A stretch of DNA of 64,000 nucleotides from Mycobacterium sp. 1554424.7. GTDB taxonomy: Bacteria > Actinomycetota > Actinomycetes > Mycobacteriales > Mycobacteriaceae. The translations under genes and the position numbers were made by a program. The stretch's first letter is position 1; each line of letters opens with the position of its first letter. The stretch spans positions 124,001-188,000 of the forward strand of contig NZ_LZSE01000034.1 in assembly GCF_001665295.1 (NCBI RefSeq). The letters are read 5' to 3'. A model generated the notes under the pieces. It saw nothing but the letters and a program-made list of their open reading frames with translations, ran no database searches and was not told the DNA's origin. Positions 52,570 through 61,582 of this stretch are shown piece after piece.

Positions 52570-53958
52570 GTGACAAGCCCGCATTTTGCGTGGTTGCCGC
52601 CAGAAATCAACTCGGCACTTATCTTCGCCGGTCCGGGGGCGGCGCCGCTGCTTGCTGCGGCCGCCGCGTGGGACGGGTTGGCCGAGGATTTGGCGTCTTC
52701 GGCTTCGTCATTTTTCTCGGTGACAAACGATCTGGCGAACGGATCGTGGCAGGGTGCGTCGGCCGCGGCGATGATGACCGTGGCGACGCAGTATGTGAGC
52801 TGGCTCAGCGCGGCGGCGGCGCAGGCCGAGGCGGCATCGAGCCAGGCCGCGGCCATTGCCGCCGCGTTCGAGACGGCGGTGGCGGCGACGGTGCAGCCCG
52901 CGGTGGTCGCGGCCAACCGCGCCCTGGTGCAGGCCTTGGCGTCCACGAACTGGTTCGGCTTCAATATCCCGGCGATCATGGACACCGAGGCAGCCTACGA
53001 GGCGATGTGGGCGGCCGACGTGGCGGCGATGTTCGGTTACCACGCCGACGCCACGGCGGCGGTCGCCCAATTGGCGCCCTGGCAACAGGTCCTACAGAAG
53101 CTCGGTTTCAACTTCAGCCAGGGAAAAATTAGTTTCGGTCCCCTTACGATGGGCAATTCGAACGTCGGTTTCGGAAACAGCGGCAGCCTGAATGTCGGGT
53201 CCGGTAATTCGGGTAACAACAACTTCGGTCTCGGCAACCTCGGCAATAACAACTTCGGCTTTGGCAACAGCGGCAGCAACGACTTCGGGATCGGGCTGAC
53301 CGGGAGCAATCAGATCGGCTTCGGCGGCTTCAACTCGGGCAGCGGCAACATCGGGTTGTTCAACTCGGGCACCGGAAACGTCGGCTTTTTCAACTCCGGC
53401 AGCGGAAACTTCGGCATCGGGAACTCGGGCGTATCGAATACCGGCTTCCTGAACTCGGGTTCGGTCAATGCCGGCATTTTGAACACCGGGACCGCCAACA
53501 CCGGTTTCTTCCAAGGCGAAGGGCTGAGCAGCGCGGAGGCGGTCAATTCCAGCCATTACGTCACGGGCGGCGTCAGCGCGGCCAACCTCAGCTCGGGGCT
53601 GCTCAACTCGGTCAGCGCGTCGACCGGCAGCCTGGGTTCGGCCGCGGCTGGATCGAGCCTGCTCAGCAACGCCGCGTTCAGCGCGCCGGCCGACGCCAGC
53701 GCGATCGCCAGCGGCCTCGAAGCGGGCCATGCGAATTCCGCCGTCAGCGCGGCGAGTGGACCCACCCCCACCCCGCCGGCCCTGCGGACCACGACGGGCT
53801 CCCCGTCGGGCTTCTTCGCCGCCAGCAACACCGACCCCGGCATCCGCAGCCTGCCCGCCCGGGAGTCGAACATCCCCAGCTCCGGCTTCTTCAACAAGGC
53901 CGAGCGTGGCCCCGAGGCTCCAGACCCCGGGACCAGGGAGCCGCTGCTCACCGACTAG
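52570..53958 (+). CDS. PPE10: PPE-MPTR family protein PPE10
   Basis: 462-residue PPE protein. The N-terminal PPE domain (about 1-180) has PPEIN at 10-14, the helical hairpin with SWQG (59-62) and a YxxxE-like region. Residues 194-314 are MPTR repeats (NxGxGNxG), followed by a Ser/Ala-rich tail with SGFFNKAERG. In M. tuberculosis PPE10 is an ESX-5 substrate needed for capsule integrity. No PE gene stands next to it, as usual for the MPTR group. The GTG start at 52570 matches the position and size of Rv0442c. Confidence 0.9.
   Translation: MTSPHFAWLPPEINSALIFAGPGAAPLLAAAAAWDGLAEDLASSASSFFSVTNDLANGSWQGASAAAMMTVATQYVSWLSAAAAQAEAASSQAAAIAAAFETAVAATVQPAVVAANRALVQALASTNWFGFNIPAIMDTEAAYEAMWAADVAAMFGYHADATAAVAQLAPWQQVLQKLGFNFSQGKISFGPLTMGNSNVGFGNSGSLNVGSGNSGNNNFGLGNLGNNNFGFGNSGSNDFGIGLTGSNQIGFGGFNSGSGNIGLFNSGTGNVGFFNSGSGNFGIGNSGVSNTGFLNSGSVNAGILNTGTANTGFFQGEGLSSAEAVNSSHYVTGGVSAANLSSGLLNSVSASTGSLGSAAAGSSLLSNAAFSAPADASAIASGLEAGHANSAVSAASGPTPTPPALRTTTGSPSGFFAASNTDPGIRSLPARESNIPSSGFFNKAERGPEAPDPGTREPLLTD
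53149..53511 (+). repeat. MPTR coding repeats in PPE10
   Basis: About 24 degenerate pentapeptide units, first of the NxGFGNSG kind and later NSGxGNxGFF, with a 15-bp coding period rich in AACTCGGGC and GGCAAC. They encode a beta-helix-like region exposed after secretion. Confidence 0.8.
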
Positions 53959-53976
53959 CGGCCTATCCTCGAAGCC

Positions 53977-54375
53977 ATGCGCACGAAGAAAAAGGTCGAC
54001 GTCGAGCGGCTGGCCGAAGCGCTCAACGACTTCCCGTTCGCGTATCTGGTCACCGTCGGCGAGGACTATCGCGTGCACACCGTGACGGTCGAGCCGCGGC
54101 TGCGTGACGGCGCGGTCCTCGACGTCGGGCTCATCGGCGGGCGCACCCGCGAAAACCTCGCCCACCGCCGTGATGTCACCCTGCTGTGGCCGCCGCGCGA
54201 GCCCGGGGGCTACTCGCTGATCGTCGACGGCAGCGCCGAGGTGACCGAGTCGGCCGACGAGACGGTCCGCCTGGGCGTCGTGCCGGAGCGCGCGCTGTTG
54301 CACCGCGAGGCCGACTCCCCCAGCGCGGCCAAGGGCTGCCTGCACGACTGCGTGGTGTTCTCGCTGCCGGCCTGA
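53977..54375 (+). CDS. Pyridoxamine 5'-phosphate oxidase-fold protein (Rv0441c orthologue)
   Basis: 132-residue split-barrel protein of the flavin/F420-binding PNPOx-like group. The beta strands [21 protein letters not shown] and [19 protein letters not shown] are the usual core. It is shorter than catalytic PNPOx and lacks its active-site residues, so it may bind flavin, F420 or heme, or be a structural relative. It sits 18 bp after PPE10. In M. tuberculosis groEL2 follows directly; here an extra element intervenes. Confidence 0.8.
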   Translation: MRTKKKVDVERLAEALNDFPFAYLVTVGEDYRVHTVTVEPRLRDGAVLDVGLIGGRTRENLAHRRDVTLLWPPREPGGYSLIVDGSAEVTESADETVRLGVVPERALLHREADSPSAAKGCLHDCVVFSLPA

Positions 54376-54391
54376 GCCCTAAAAAGGCGCC

Positions 54392-55356
54392 GAGTGTGGG
54401 CCCTAGGTACGAAAACTGCTTCGAATTCATCCATAGGCCCCACGCGCGCGCAGCTTGTCCTTCACGCGCCCCACGAGCGCGGCCGGTCGCGACAGCATCT
54501 CGGCACTGACTCTGACCACAGTCCACCCGGCCGCTTCCAGCAGGGCTATACGCTCTATATCCCACGACCGCTGGTATCGGTCCTCCCAATGCTGGACGCC
54601 GTCATACTCGACCGCGACCTTCCACTCCCGCCAACCCATGTCGACGCGAATGCGCAGATTCGGAAACTCGATCTGCGTCTCCGGCTTGGGGAGTCCGGCG
54701 CCGACCAATAGCAGTCGTACCTTTGTCTCTTGCGGCGATTCGGCACCGCCGTCGGTCAGCTCCAACGCGGTACGCAGTCGCCTGATGCCTTGGACTCCCG
54801 GGTGCCGGTCGGCCAGAGCGACGACGTCCGCGGGCTTGATACGCGTCGCATTGAGCAACGCGTCGAGGATCGGCACCGACGCGACGACGGTCATGCCGCG
54901 ACCGATATCGAATGCTGTTCGGGCCGCGGTCGTTACGCGCATCCCTCTGACGGTGCATACCTCGTCGCTGGCCAGCTTGTAGCTGCGGACGACCATGCCT
55001 CGCTGACAGTGCCGATCCGCACGCAGGATCTCCGCGGGGGCACGCTCGTCGAGCCACTTGGTGCCATATACGGCGGCAGCGGAGAGGCCGGCCAGCGTTG
55101 CGCCCGTGGACAGCCAGGCCGCGCGCGCTTTGACGGCTGCCGTCAGTTCAGCGCCTTCCGCGATGTAGACATCACGGAAAACCGCCCGGTATCGAGTGCG
55201 CAACTGGCCGCGGGTGACGGCGCCGCGTTCAAGCGCTTCGCTGCCCAGAAACGGGTCCATGCCGGCATACTCGCGGCCCTAGCCGGCCTGCGTGTGCGTC
55301 GACTGTGGGTTCTGTGGATGAAAATCGATGTGCGGACGTACTTATCCCCCACACTC
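54392..55356. mobile_element. Putative small element: DUF559 gene between 52-nt inverted repeats
   Basis: Left end 54392-54443 and right end 55305-55356 align as gapless inverted repeats, 33 of 52 positions equal by hand count. The outer nine bases (GAGTGTGGG/CCCACACTC) are perfect and the inner 16 bases match at 13. Between them lies only the DUF559 gene, whose stop is inside the left repeat. The flanks AAGGCGC and AAGGACGC are weakly alike and might be a decayed target duplication. No transposase is present. Confidence 0.55.
54427..55260 (-). CDS. DUF559 endonuclease-like protein with AbiEi-like N-terminus
   Basis: 277-residue protein. The N-terminal part resembles the winged-helix AbiEi-antitoxin type (GAVTRGQLRTRYRAVFRDVY, then a long helical middle with RGMRVTTAARTAFDIGR). 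The C-terminal DUF559 domain is nuclease-like (Vsr/PD-(D/E)xK fold): VDMGWREWKVAVEYDGVQHW holds the Asp and Glu, and DIERIALLEAAGWTVVRV follows. GC content looks lower than in its neighbours, and it is absent here in M. tuberculosis as I recall, both pointing to gain. It lies on the strand of groEL2 but beyond that gene's terminator. Its role (defence, antitoxin or mobile nuclease) is unknown. Confidence 0.82.
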   Translation of the reverse strand: MDPFLGSEALERGAVTRGQLRTRYRAVFRDVYIAEGAELTAAVKARAAWLSTGATLAGLSAAAVYGTKWLDERAPAEILRADRHCQRGMVVRSYKLASDEVCTVRGMRVTTAARTAFDIGRGMTVVASVPILDALLNATRIKPADVVALADRHPGVQGIRRLRTALELTDGGAESPQETKVRLLLVGAGLPKPETQIEFPNLRIRVDMGWREWKVAVEYDGVQHWEDRYQRSWDIERIALLEAAGWTVVRVSAEMLSRPAALVGRVKDKLRARGAYG

Positions 55357-55363
55357 AAGGACG

Positions 55364-55402
55364 CGAAAAAGCCCGGCTCCTGGTGGGAGCCGGGCTTTTT
55401 CG
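55364..55402 (-). terminator. Strong rho-independent terminator of groEL2
   Basis: A perfect 17-bp stem, CGAAAAAGCCCGGCTCC with GGAGCCGGGCTTTTTCG, has a 5-nt loop and begins 11 nt after the groEL2 stop. The stem end supplies a T-run in both directions, so it also insulates against transcription from the other side. Confidence 0.92.
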
Positions 55403-55412
55403 TGCTTGGGAC

Positions 55413-57116
<1,704 letters not shown>

Positions 57117-57129
57117 TCACCGTCCCGAC

Positions 57130-57156
57130 CTAGCACTCACCGGTCGCGAGTGCCAA
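57130..57156. promoter_or_regulatory. CIRCE element, proximal copy (HrcA operator)
   Basis: CTAGCACTC and GAGTGCCAA are separated by exactly 9 nt, the CIRCE layout TTAGCACTC-N9-GAGTGCTAA, with three off-consensus bases. It lies about 90 bp upstream of the groEL2 start codon. Confidence 0.9.
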
Positions 57157-57164
57157 CGTCATTC

Positions 57165-57191
57165 TTAGCACTCGCCCATGCCGAGTGCAAG
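57165..57191. promoter_or_regulatory. CIRCE element, distal copy (HrcA operator)
   Basis: TTAGCACTC, 9 nt, then GAGTGCAAG: the left arm is perfect and the right arm carries two changes. It is placed 8 nt beyond the first copy, so HrcA may bind both together. It ends 12 nt before the stop of the tetR gene. Confidence 0.9.
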
Positions 57192-57203
57192 AACGGTCCG
57201 GGG

Positions 57204-57770
57204 TTATCGCTGCGCGCGTAAACCGTCGACGACGACGCCGGTCACCCGCTCGGCCAGAGCCGAGTCGTACGCCTCCATCGCCTGACATCCGACGAGGATC
57301 GTCTTCAGGTCCCGCATGTCGACGTCACGCCGGGCGGCGCCCGCGTCCTGCGCGGCCCGAAGCAGCTCTCCGAGCACGGCCTTGAACGCGTCCTCGGCGT
57401 CGGGCGCGGCGCTCGCGATGTCGATTCCATAGCCGGCCAGGGCGTCGACCAGGCCGCGGTCGGCCGCGCCCCACTGCAGCACCATGGAGCGCAGGAAGGC
57501 GAACAGCGCTTCGCCCGGCCCCTCGGATTCCAACAGGGCGCGCCCGTCGTCGACGAGGCGCTGCATCCGGTTTTCGATCACCGCCCGAAACAGGGCCTCC
57601 TTCGTCGGGAAGTGCCGGTAGACCGTGCCCGCCCCCACCCCGGCACGCCGGGCGATCTCGTCGATCGGCACCGACAGCCCCTCGGCCGCAAAGGTGTCGT
57701 AGGCGACCTCGAGCACGCGCGCGCGGTTGCGCGCCGCGTCGGCGCGCAGCGGCCGTGCGGGTTGAGCCAT
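57204..57770 (-). CDS. TetR-family regulator, divergent from the SDR gene
   Basis: 188-residue regulator from ATG 57770 (MAQPARPLRADAARNR); ten upstream codons overlap the promoter and are dropped. The helix-turn-helix is VPIDEIARRAGVGAGTVYRHF. The C-terminal part is of the TetR type found beside SDR genes in actinobacteria. It most likely represses the divergent SDR gene and itself; a short palindrome lies in the 113-bp gap. Its 3' end runs close to the groEL2 CIRCE region. Confidence 0.88.
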   Translation of the reverse strand: MAQPARPLRADAARNRARVLEVAYDTFAAEGLSVPIDEIARRAGVGAGTVYRHFPTKEALFRAVIENRMQRLVDDGRALLESEGPGEALFAFLRSMVLQWGAADRGLVDALAGYGIDIASAAPDAEDAFKAVLGELLRAAQDAGAARRDVDMRDLKTILVGCQAMEAYDSALAERVTGVVVDGLRAQR

Positions 57771-57799
57771 ACGTATCACCCACGCATCTTCAATCAACA

Positions 57800-57850
57800 T
57801 TGCAAAGCGGGGCGCGCGTTCCGTATAGTGAAGAACAACCGGAGCGCTCG
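57800..57850 (+). promoter_or_regulatory. Promoter and palindrome before the SDR gene
   Basis: TTGCAA (57800-57805), 18 nt, then TATAGT (57824-57829) form a good sigma-70 type promoter. The palindrome GAGCGCTC (57843-57850) lies just past the expected start point and may be the TetR operator. AGGAG follows before the ATG at 57884. Confidence 0.6.
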
Positions 57851-57883
57851 CCCCGTTTACCTTACTAGTGTAGGAGCCTTCCC

Positions 57884-58795
57884 ATGCCCAAGTGGACCGC
57901 CGCGGACATTCCGGACCAGACCGGCCGGGTCGCCGTCATCACCGGGGCCAACACCGGCCTCGGCTACGAGACCGCCCTCGCGCTCGCCGACCACGGCGCC
58001 CACGTGGTGCTGGCGGTGCGCAACCTGGAGAAGGGCAAGGACGCGGCGGCCCGGATCACCGCGCAGAGCCCGCACGCCGACGTCGCGTTGCAGGAGCTGG
58101 ACCTGACGTCGCTGGAGTCCGTCCGCGCCGCGGCCGAGCAGCTGCGTTCCGCCCACGACCGCATCGACCTGCTGGTCAACAACGCGGGCGTGATGTGGAC
58201 GCCGAAGTCCACCACGAAGGACGGCTTCGAGCTGCAGTTCGGCACCAACCACCTGGGCCACTTCGCGTTCACCGGCCTGCTGCTGGACCGGCTGCTTCCG
58301 GTGGCCGGCTCCCGGGTGGTCACGGTCAGCAGCGTGGGCCACCGCATCCGCGCCGACATTCACTTCGACGATCTGCAGTGGGAACGCGGCTACAGCCGGG
58401 TCGGGGCGTACGGCCAGTCCAAGCTCGCCAACCTGTTGTTCACCTACGAGCTGCAGCGCCGGCTCGCGCCGCATGGGACGACGGTCGCGGTGGCCGCCCA
58501 CCCGGGCGGCTCGAGAACCGAACTCGTCCGCAACCTGCCCGGATGGGCCACCGCCCTCGTTCCCCTGTTCGAGCCGCTGTTCCAGGGCGCGGACATGGGC
58601 GCCCTGCCGACGCTGCGCGCCGCGACCGACCCCGGCGTGCTCGGCGGCCAGTACTACGGGCCCGACGGGTTCGGCGAGCAACGCGGCCACCCGAAAATCG
58701 TTGGCTCCAGCGCCAAGTCGCACGACGTCGACGTGCAGCGGCGATTGTGGGCCGTCTCCGAGGAACTCACCGGGGTCGTCTATCCGCTCGACTGA
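57884..58795 (+). CDS. Short-chain dehydrogenase/retinol dehydrogenase-like (Rv0439c orthologue)
   Basis: 303-residue SDR close to the retinol dehydrogenase/WW-oxidoreductase branch. The cofactor loop is TGANTGLGYETA, with LLVNNAGVM, the strand TVSSVGHRI holding the catalytic Ser, and the YGQSK motif giving Tyr and Lys. An Arg-Asn after the second strand (AVRNLEKG) suggests NADP(H). The substrate is unknown, perhaps a lipid or xenobiotic carbonyl. It follows its own TetR-controlled promoter, and the cupin gene follows after 27 bp. Confidence 0.9.
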   Translation: MPKWTAADIPDQTGRVAVITGANTGLGYETALALADHGAHVVLAVRNLEKGKDAAARITAQSPHADVALQELDLTSLESVRAAAEQLRSAHDRIDLLVNNAGVMWTPKSTTKDGFELQFGTNHLGHFAFTGLLLDRLLPVAGSRVVTVSSVGHRIRADIHFDDLQWERGYSRVGAYGQSKLANLLFTYELQRRLAPHGTTVAVAAHPGGSRTELVRNLPGWATALVPLFEPLFQGADMGALPTLRAATDPGVLGGQYYGPDGFGEQRGHPKIVGSSAKSHDVDVQRRLWAVSEELTGVVYPLD

Positions 58796-58822
58796 TCCGC
58801 GCACGGAGGCACACTGGAAAAC

Positions 58823-59317
58823 ATGTCCATCGTCGTGCCTCCGTACCCGCCGCCCCGCTACACGAAGGACGAGCCGGAGATCAGCGCGTGGCTCAAGCGA
58901 GCTGACGAGCCGCCCGACTACGAAAGTTTCGGAACCAAGTACCACTACCTGGCCAACCAACAGGCCACCGACGGCGACTACGGCCTGTACCGGGTCGACA
59001 TCGCCCCGGCCGGTGGTGGGCCGCCTGCGCACTATCACCGCGCGATGTCCGAGGCGTTCTTCGTCCTGTCCGGGACGATGAAGCTCTTCGACGGCAACGA
59101 GTGGGTCGACGGCCACCAGGGCGACTTCCTCTATGTCCCACCCGGCGGCGTCCACGGTTTCCGCAACGAGGCGGACGCGCCCGCGTCGGTCTTGATGTTG
59201 TTCGCGCCCGGCGCACCGCGCGAGGCCTATTTCGAAGGCTTCGCCGCGCTGGCCGACATGACCGACGACGAACGCCGGGAGTGGTTCATCCGCCACGACA
59301 ACTACTGGGTGCAGTAG
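58823..59317 (+). CDS. Cupin-domain protein
   Basis: 164-residue single-domain cupin. Motif 1 reads GGGPPAHYHRAMSEAFFVLSG, with the His pair and Glu for metal binding, and motif 2 is GDFLYVPPGGVHGFRN. The C-terminal tail is helical and acidic (ADMTDDERREWF). It may be an oxygenase, isomerase or ligand sensor. Its position 27 bp after the SDR suggests a common transcript under the same TetR. Confidence 0.85.
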   Translation: MSIVVPPYPPPRYTKDEPEISAWLKRADEPPDYESFGTKYHYLANQQATDGDYGLYRVDIAPAGGGPPAHYHRAMSEAFFVLSGTMKLFDGNEWVDGHQGDFLYVPPGGVHGFRNEADAPASVLMLFAPGAPREAYFEGFAALADMTDDERREWFIRHDNYWVQ

Positions 59318-59621
59318 TCGGGTTAATGGTGGGCGAACTTTCGGTGTCCGACTGCGATCGGGAGCCCGCCTGAGACGTAGGGTTTGGCAGTGCAGACCAA
59401 GCAGCGGTCGAAACGCGAAGCGGCATGGGCGCGAACGAAAATCGAGATGGCGCGCAGCGCCCCGATCAGGGCCGCGGAGCGGGTCACGCACCTGCGGCAG
59501 GGCGCCCGGCCACGACCGGACGCGCCGAGCTCCTTGCCGCACTCGGCAATCGGGGCGCCGGCCCGGCACCGGGGCGAGCGCGGGGTGCGCATCGTTCGAC
59601 GCCACCACGCCGCGCCGGCCG
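59318..59621. other. 304-bp spacer without a firm gene
   Basis: No clear gene is seen. A GTG at 59390 opens an Arg/Ala-rich frame (VQTKQRSKREAAWARTK) to 59704, with a TAGGGT box 8 nt upstream, but it would overlap the convergent monooxygenase gene by 83 nt and has no recognisable domain. It may be a small lineage gene or chance. Confidence 0.3.
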
Positions 59622-61064
59622 CTAACCAGCGAATCGGTAGTCGCCGTCGACCAGCTCGCGGGTGCGCTCGAAGAACGTCCGGCCGCTATAGGGCAATTGG
59701 GTGACCACCTTGCCGCTGGGGTGCCGGAAGTAGTTGGTGCACGCGAGCCACACCTTGCCCGCCATGGCGGCCTGGATCTCGTCGTTGTAACGGCGCTGGG
59801 CCGCGGTCGTGACCTCGATGGTGCGCGCGCCGCGATCGCCCATGACGTCAAGGATGTGGCGGACGAACGTCGTCTGCGCCTCGTGGATGTAGATGATCGA
59901 GTTGACGCCGTTGGTGTTCGGGCCGTACAGCGTGAAGAAGTTCGGATACCCCGCGATCAGCGTGCCGAGGTAGGCCTCCGCGCCCCCGCTCCACTCCTCG
60001 CGCAAGTGACGGCCGCCGGACCCGTAGACGTCGATGCTCGCCAGATAGTCGGCGGCCTTGAACCCGGTGCCGTAGATGACCGTGTCGACGCGGTGTTCGA
60101 CGCCGTCGACGGTGCGCACGCCGCGCTCGGTCAGCTCGGCGATCGCGGTCGTTTCCAGGCTCACGTTGGGCAAGCTGAACGTCGGGTACCACTCGCGCGA
60201 CATCAGCGGCCGCTTGCAGCCGGCGGGATAGTCCGGCGTCAGCTTCGCGCGCAGCTCGGGGTCGGCGACCTTGCGGGCCAAATAGGTGCGCGCCAGCTCG
60301 GTCGCGTCGCGCGTCTGCGCGGCGTCGACGTCGAAGCTGGACGACTCGTAGGCGTCGAACGCCTCGTCGCGCAGCTTCTGCGCCGTCTCGGGGCGGCGTT
60401 CGAACTCTGCGTGCTGCTCGGGGGTGAACGGGAAGTCGAATCGCGGCGCGATCCAGATCGGGGTCCGCTGAAACACGGTGAGGTGCGCGGTTTCTCGCGC
60501 GATCGCGGGCACGTACTGGATGGCGCTGGCACCCGTTCCGATGGACGCGACCCGCTCCCCGGCCGTCGGCCTGCTGTGATCCCAACGCGCCGAATGGAAT
60601 TGGCGTCCGGAGAATCGCTGTCTGCCGGGGATGTCGGGGACGTGAGGCACGTCGAGCATCCCGACGGCGCTCACCACGACGTCGAAGTGATGCTCGGCGC
60701 CCTCGTCGGTGCCAAGCGTCCACCGCCGCTCGGCGTCCGACCAGCGCACCGTGGTGATCGCGGTGTTGGGCCGCAACCGCGACCGGAGCTGATGGTCGGC
60801 GGCGACCTTCTCGAGATAGGCCAGGATCTCGGGCTGGTTCGCGTAGGTCTTGCTCCACCGCGGGTTGGGCGCGAACGAATACGAGTACAGGTGCGAGGGG
60901 ACGTCGCACGCCGCGCCCGGAAACATGTTGTGCCGCCAGGTCCCGCCGAACCCGTCGGCCCGGTCGAAGATGGTGAAGTCGTAGCCGCCGTCGGCCAGTT
61001 GGATGCCCATGGCGATGCCGCCGGCACCCGCGCCGATGATCCCGACGCTCGGTTTCACCCCCAT
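59622..61064 (-). CDS. Flavin-containing (Baeyer-Villiger type) monooxygenase
   Basis: 480-residue FAD/NADPH monooxygenase. The first Rossmann loop is VGIIGAGAGGIAMG, followed by DGFGGTWRHNMFPGAACD (typical GGTW) and SYSFAPNPRWSK. The second loop is VASIGTGASAIQYVP. The exact FxGxxxHxxxW/P fingerprint appears as RFSGRQFHSARWD, supporting BVMO or closely related FMO activity on ketones. The start ATG at 61064 overlaps the VOC gene by 10 nt, so the two are co-expressed. It is not recalled here in M. tuberculosis. Confidence 0.9.
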   Translation of the reverse strand: MGVKPSVGIIGAGAGGIAMGIQLADGGYDFTIFDRADGFGGTWRHNMFPGAACDVPSHLYSYSFAPNPRWSKTYANQPEILAYLEKVAADHQLRSRLRPNTAITTVRWSDAERRWTLGTDEGAEHHFDVVVSAVGMLDVPHVPDIPGRQRFSGRQFHSARWDHSRPTAGERVASIGTGASAIQYVPAIARETAHLTVFQRTPIWIAPRFDFPFTPEQHAEFERRPETAQKLRDEAFDAYESSSFDVDAAQTRDATELARTYLARKVADPELRAKLTPDYPAGCKRPLMSREWYPTFSLPNVSLETTAIAELTERGVRTVDGVEHRVDTVIYGTGFKAADYLASIDVYGSGGRHLREEWSGGAEAYLGTLIAGYPNFFTLYGPNTNGVNSIIYIHEAQTTFVRHILDVMGDRGARTIEVTTAAQRRYNDEIQAAMAGKVWLACTNYFRHPSGKVVTQLPYSGRTFFERTRELVDGDYRFAG

Positions 61065-61528
61065 TGGGAGAAGTAGGGTCGCTCGGGCCGGCTCTTTTCC
61101 ACGAGGATGAACACGACGCCCCAGGGGTCGACGAACCAGGTGGTGCGGACCCGCGCGACGTCGGCGATCCCGCTGACGAGGAAGCGCACCCCCTTGCTCT
61201 CCAGTTCGGCGCGGGTGGCGTCGAGGTCGGCACAAATCAGCCCGACGTGCGACAGCCCGTGGTCGGTCAGGGCCCGTTCGGCATCCGCGCCGTCGACGTT
61301 GAGGTATTCGATGACCTCCAGCACCCGGTCGCCGTCGCCGGGAAAGCCGACGATGGCCGCCTTCATGCTGGGGTCGGAGACCAGCTCGCCCATGTCGTCG
61401 CGAATGGCATTACCGCTCATGACGTATGGCGGCGAGAGCACACGCAGGCCCAATACGTCTCGGTAGTACGCCACCGCTGCGTCGCAGTCCGGCACGCACA
61501 CCCCGGCGTGGGCCAACCCGGTAATCAC
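61055..61528 (-). CDS. VOC family protein (glyoxalase-like)
   Basis: 157-residue protein from GTG 61528 (VITGLAHAGVCVPDCDAAVA). It has two VOC modules with likely metal ligands His7 (LAHAGV), His in GLSHVGLICADLD, and a C-terminal Glu in FILVEKSRPE. Relatives include methylmalonyl-CoA epimerases and dioxygenases. It overlaps the monooxygenase gene by 10 nt, suggesting a linked catabolic step, and diverges from moeA2 across 54 bp. Confidence 0.85.
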   Translation of the reverse strand: MITGLAHAGVCVPDCDAAVAYYRDVLGLRVLSPPYVMSGNAIRDDMGELVSDPSMKAAIVGFPGDGDRVLEVIEYLNVDGADAERALTDHGLSHVGLICADLDATRAELESKGVRFLVSGIADVARVRTTWFVDPWGVVFILVEKSRPERPYFSQWG

Positions 61529-61570
61529 GTTCTCGACTCTACGTCGGCGAGCCGCTTTTTTCCGGCCTTG

Positions 61571-61576
61571 GATAAT
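61571..61576 (+). promoter_or_regulatory. -10 box of moeA2, leaderless start
   Basis: GATAAT lies 6 nt before the GTG start codon of moeA2 at 61583. Transcription would begin at or next to the first base of the codon, the usual picture of a leaderless mycobacterial mRNA; no ribosome site is visible. Confidence 0.6.
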
Positions 61577-61582
61577 GGCCAG

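Noticed and set aside
53149-53511. Regular repeats that could suggest a CRISPR array
   Set aside because: The period is 15 bp, in frame, without unique spacers; they are MPTR coding repeats of a PPE protein.
54382-55365. Target-site duplication flanking the DUF559 element
   Set aside because: AAGGCGC and AAGGACGC are only loosely alike and GC-rich; too weak to claim as a true duplication, so mentioned only as possible.
57857-59851. 664-codon minus-strand frame opposite the SDR and cupin genes
   Set aside because: Shadow of two well-supported plus-strand genes; low-complexity composition.
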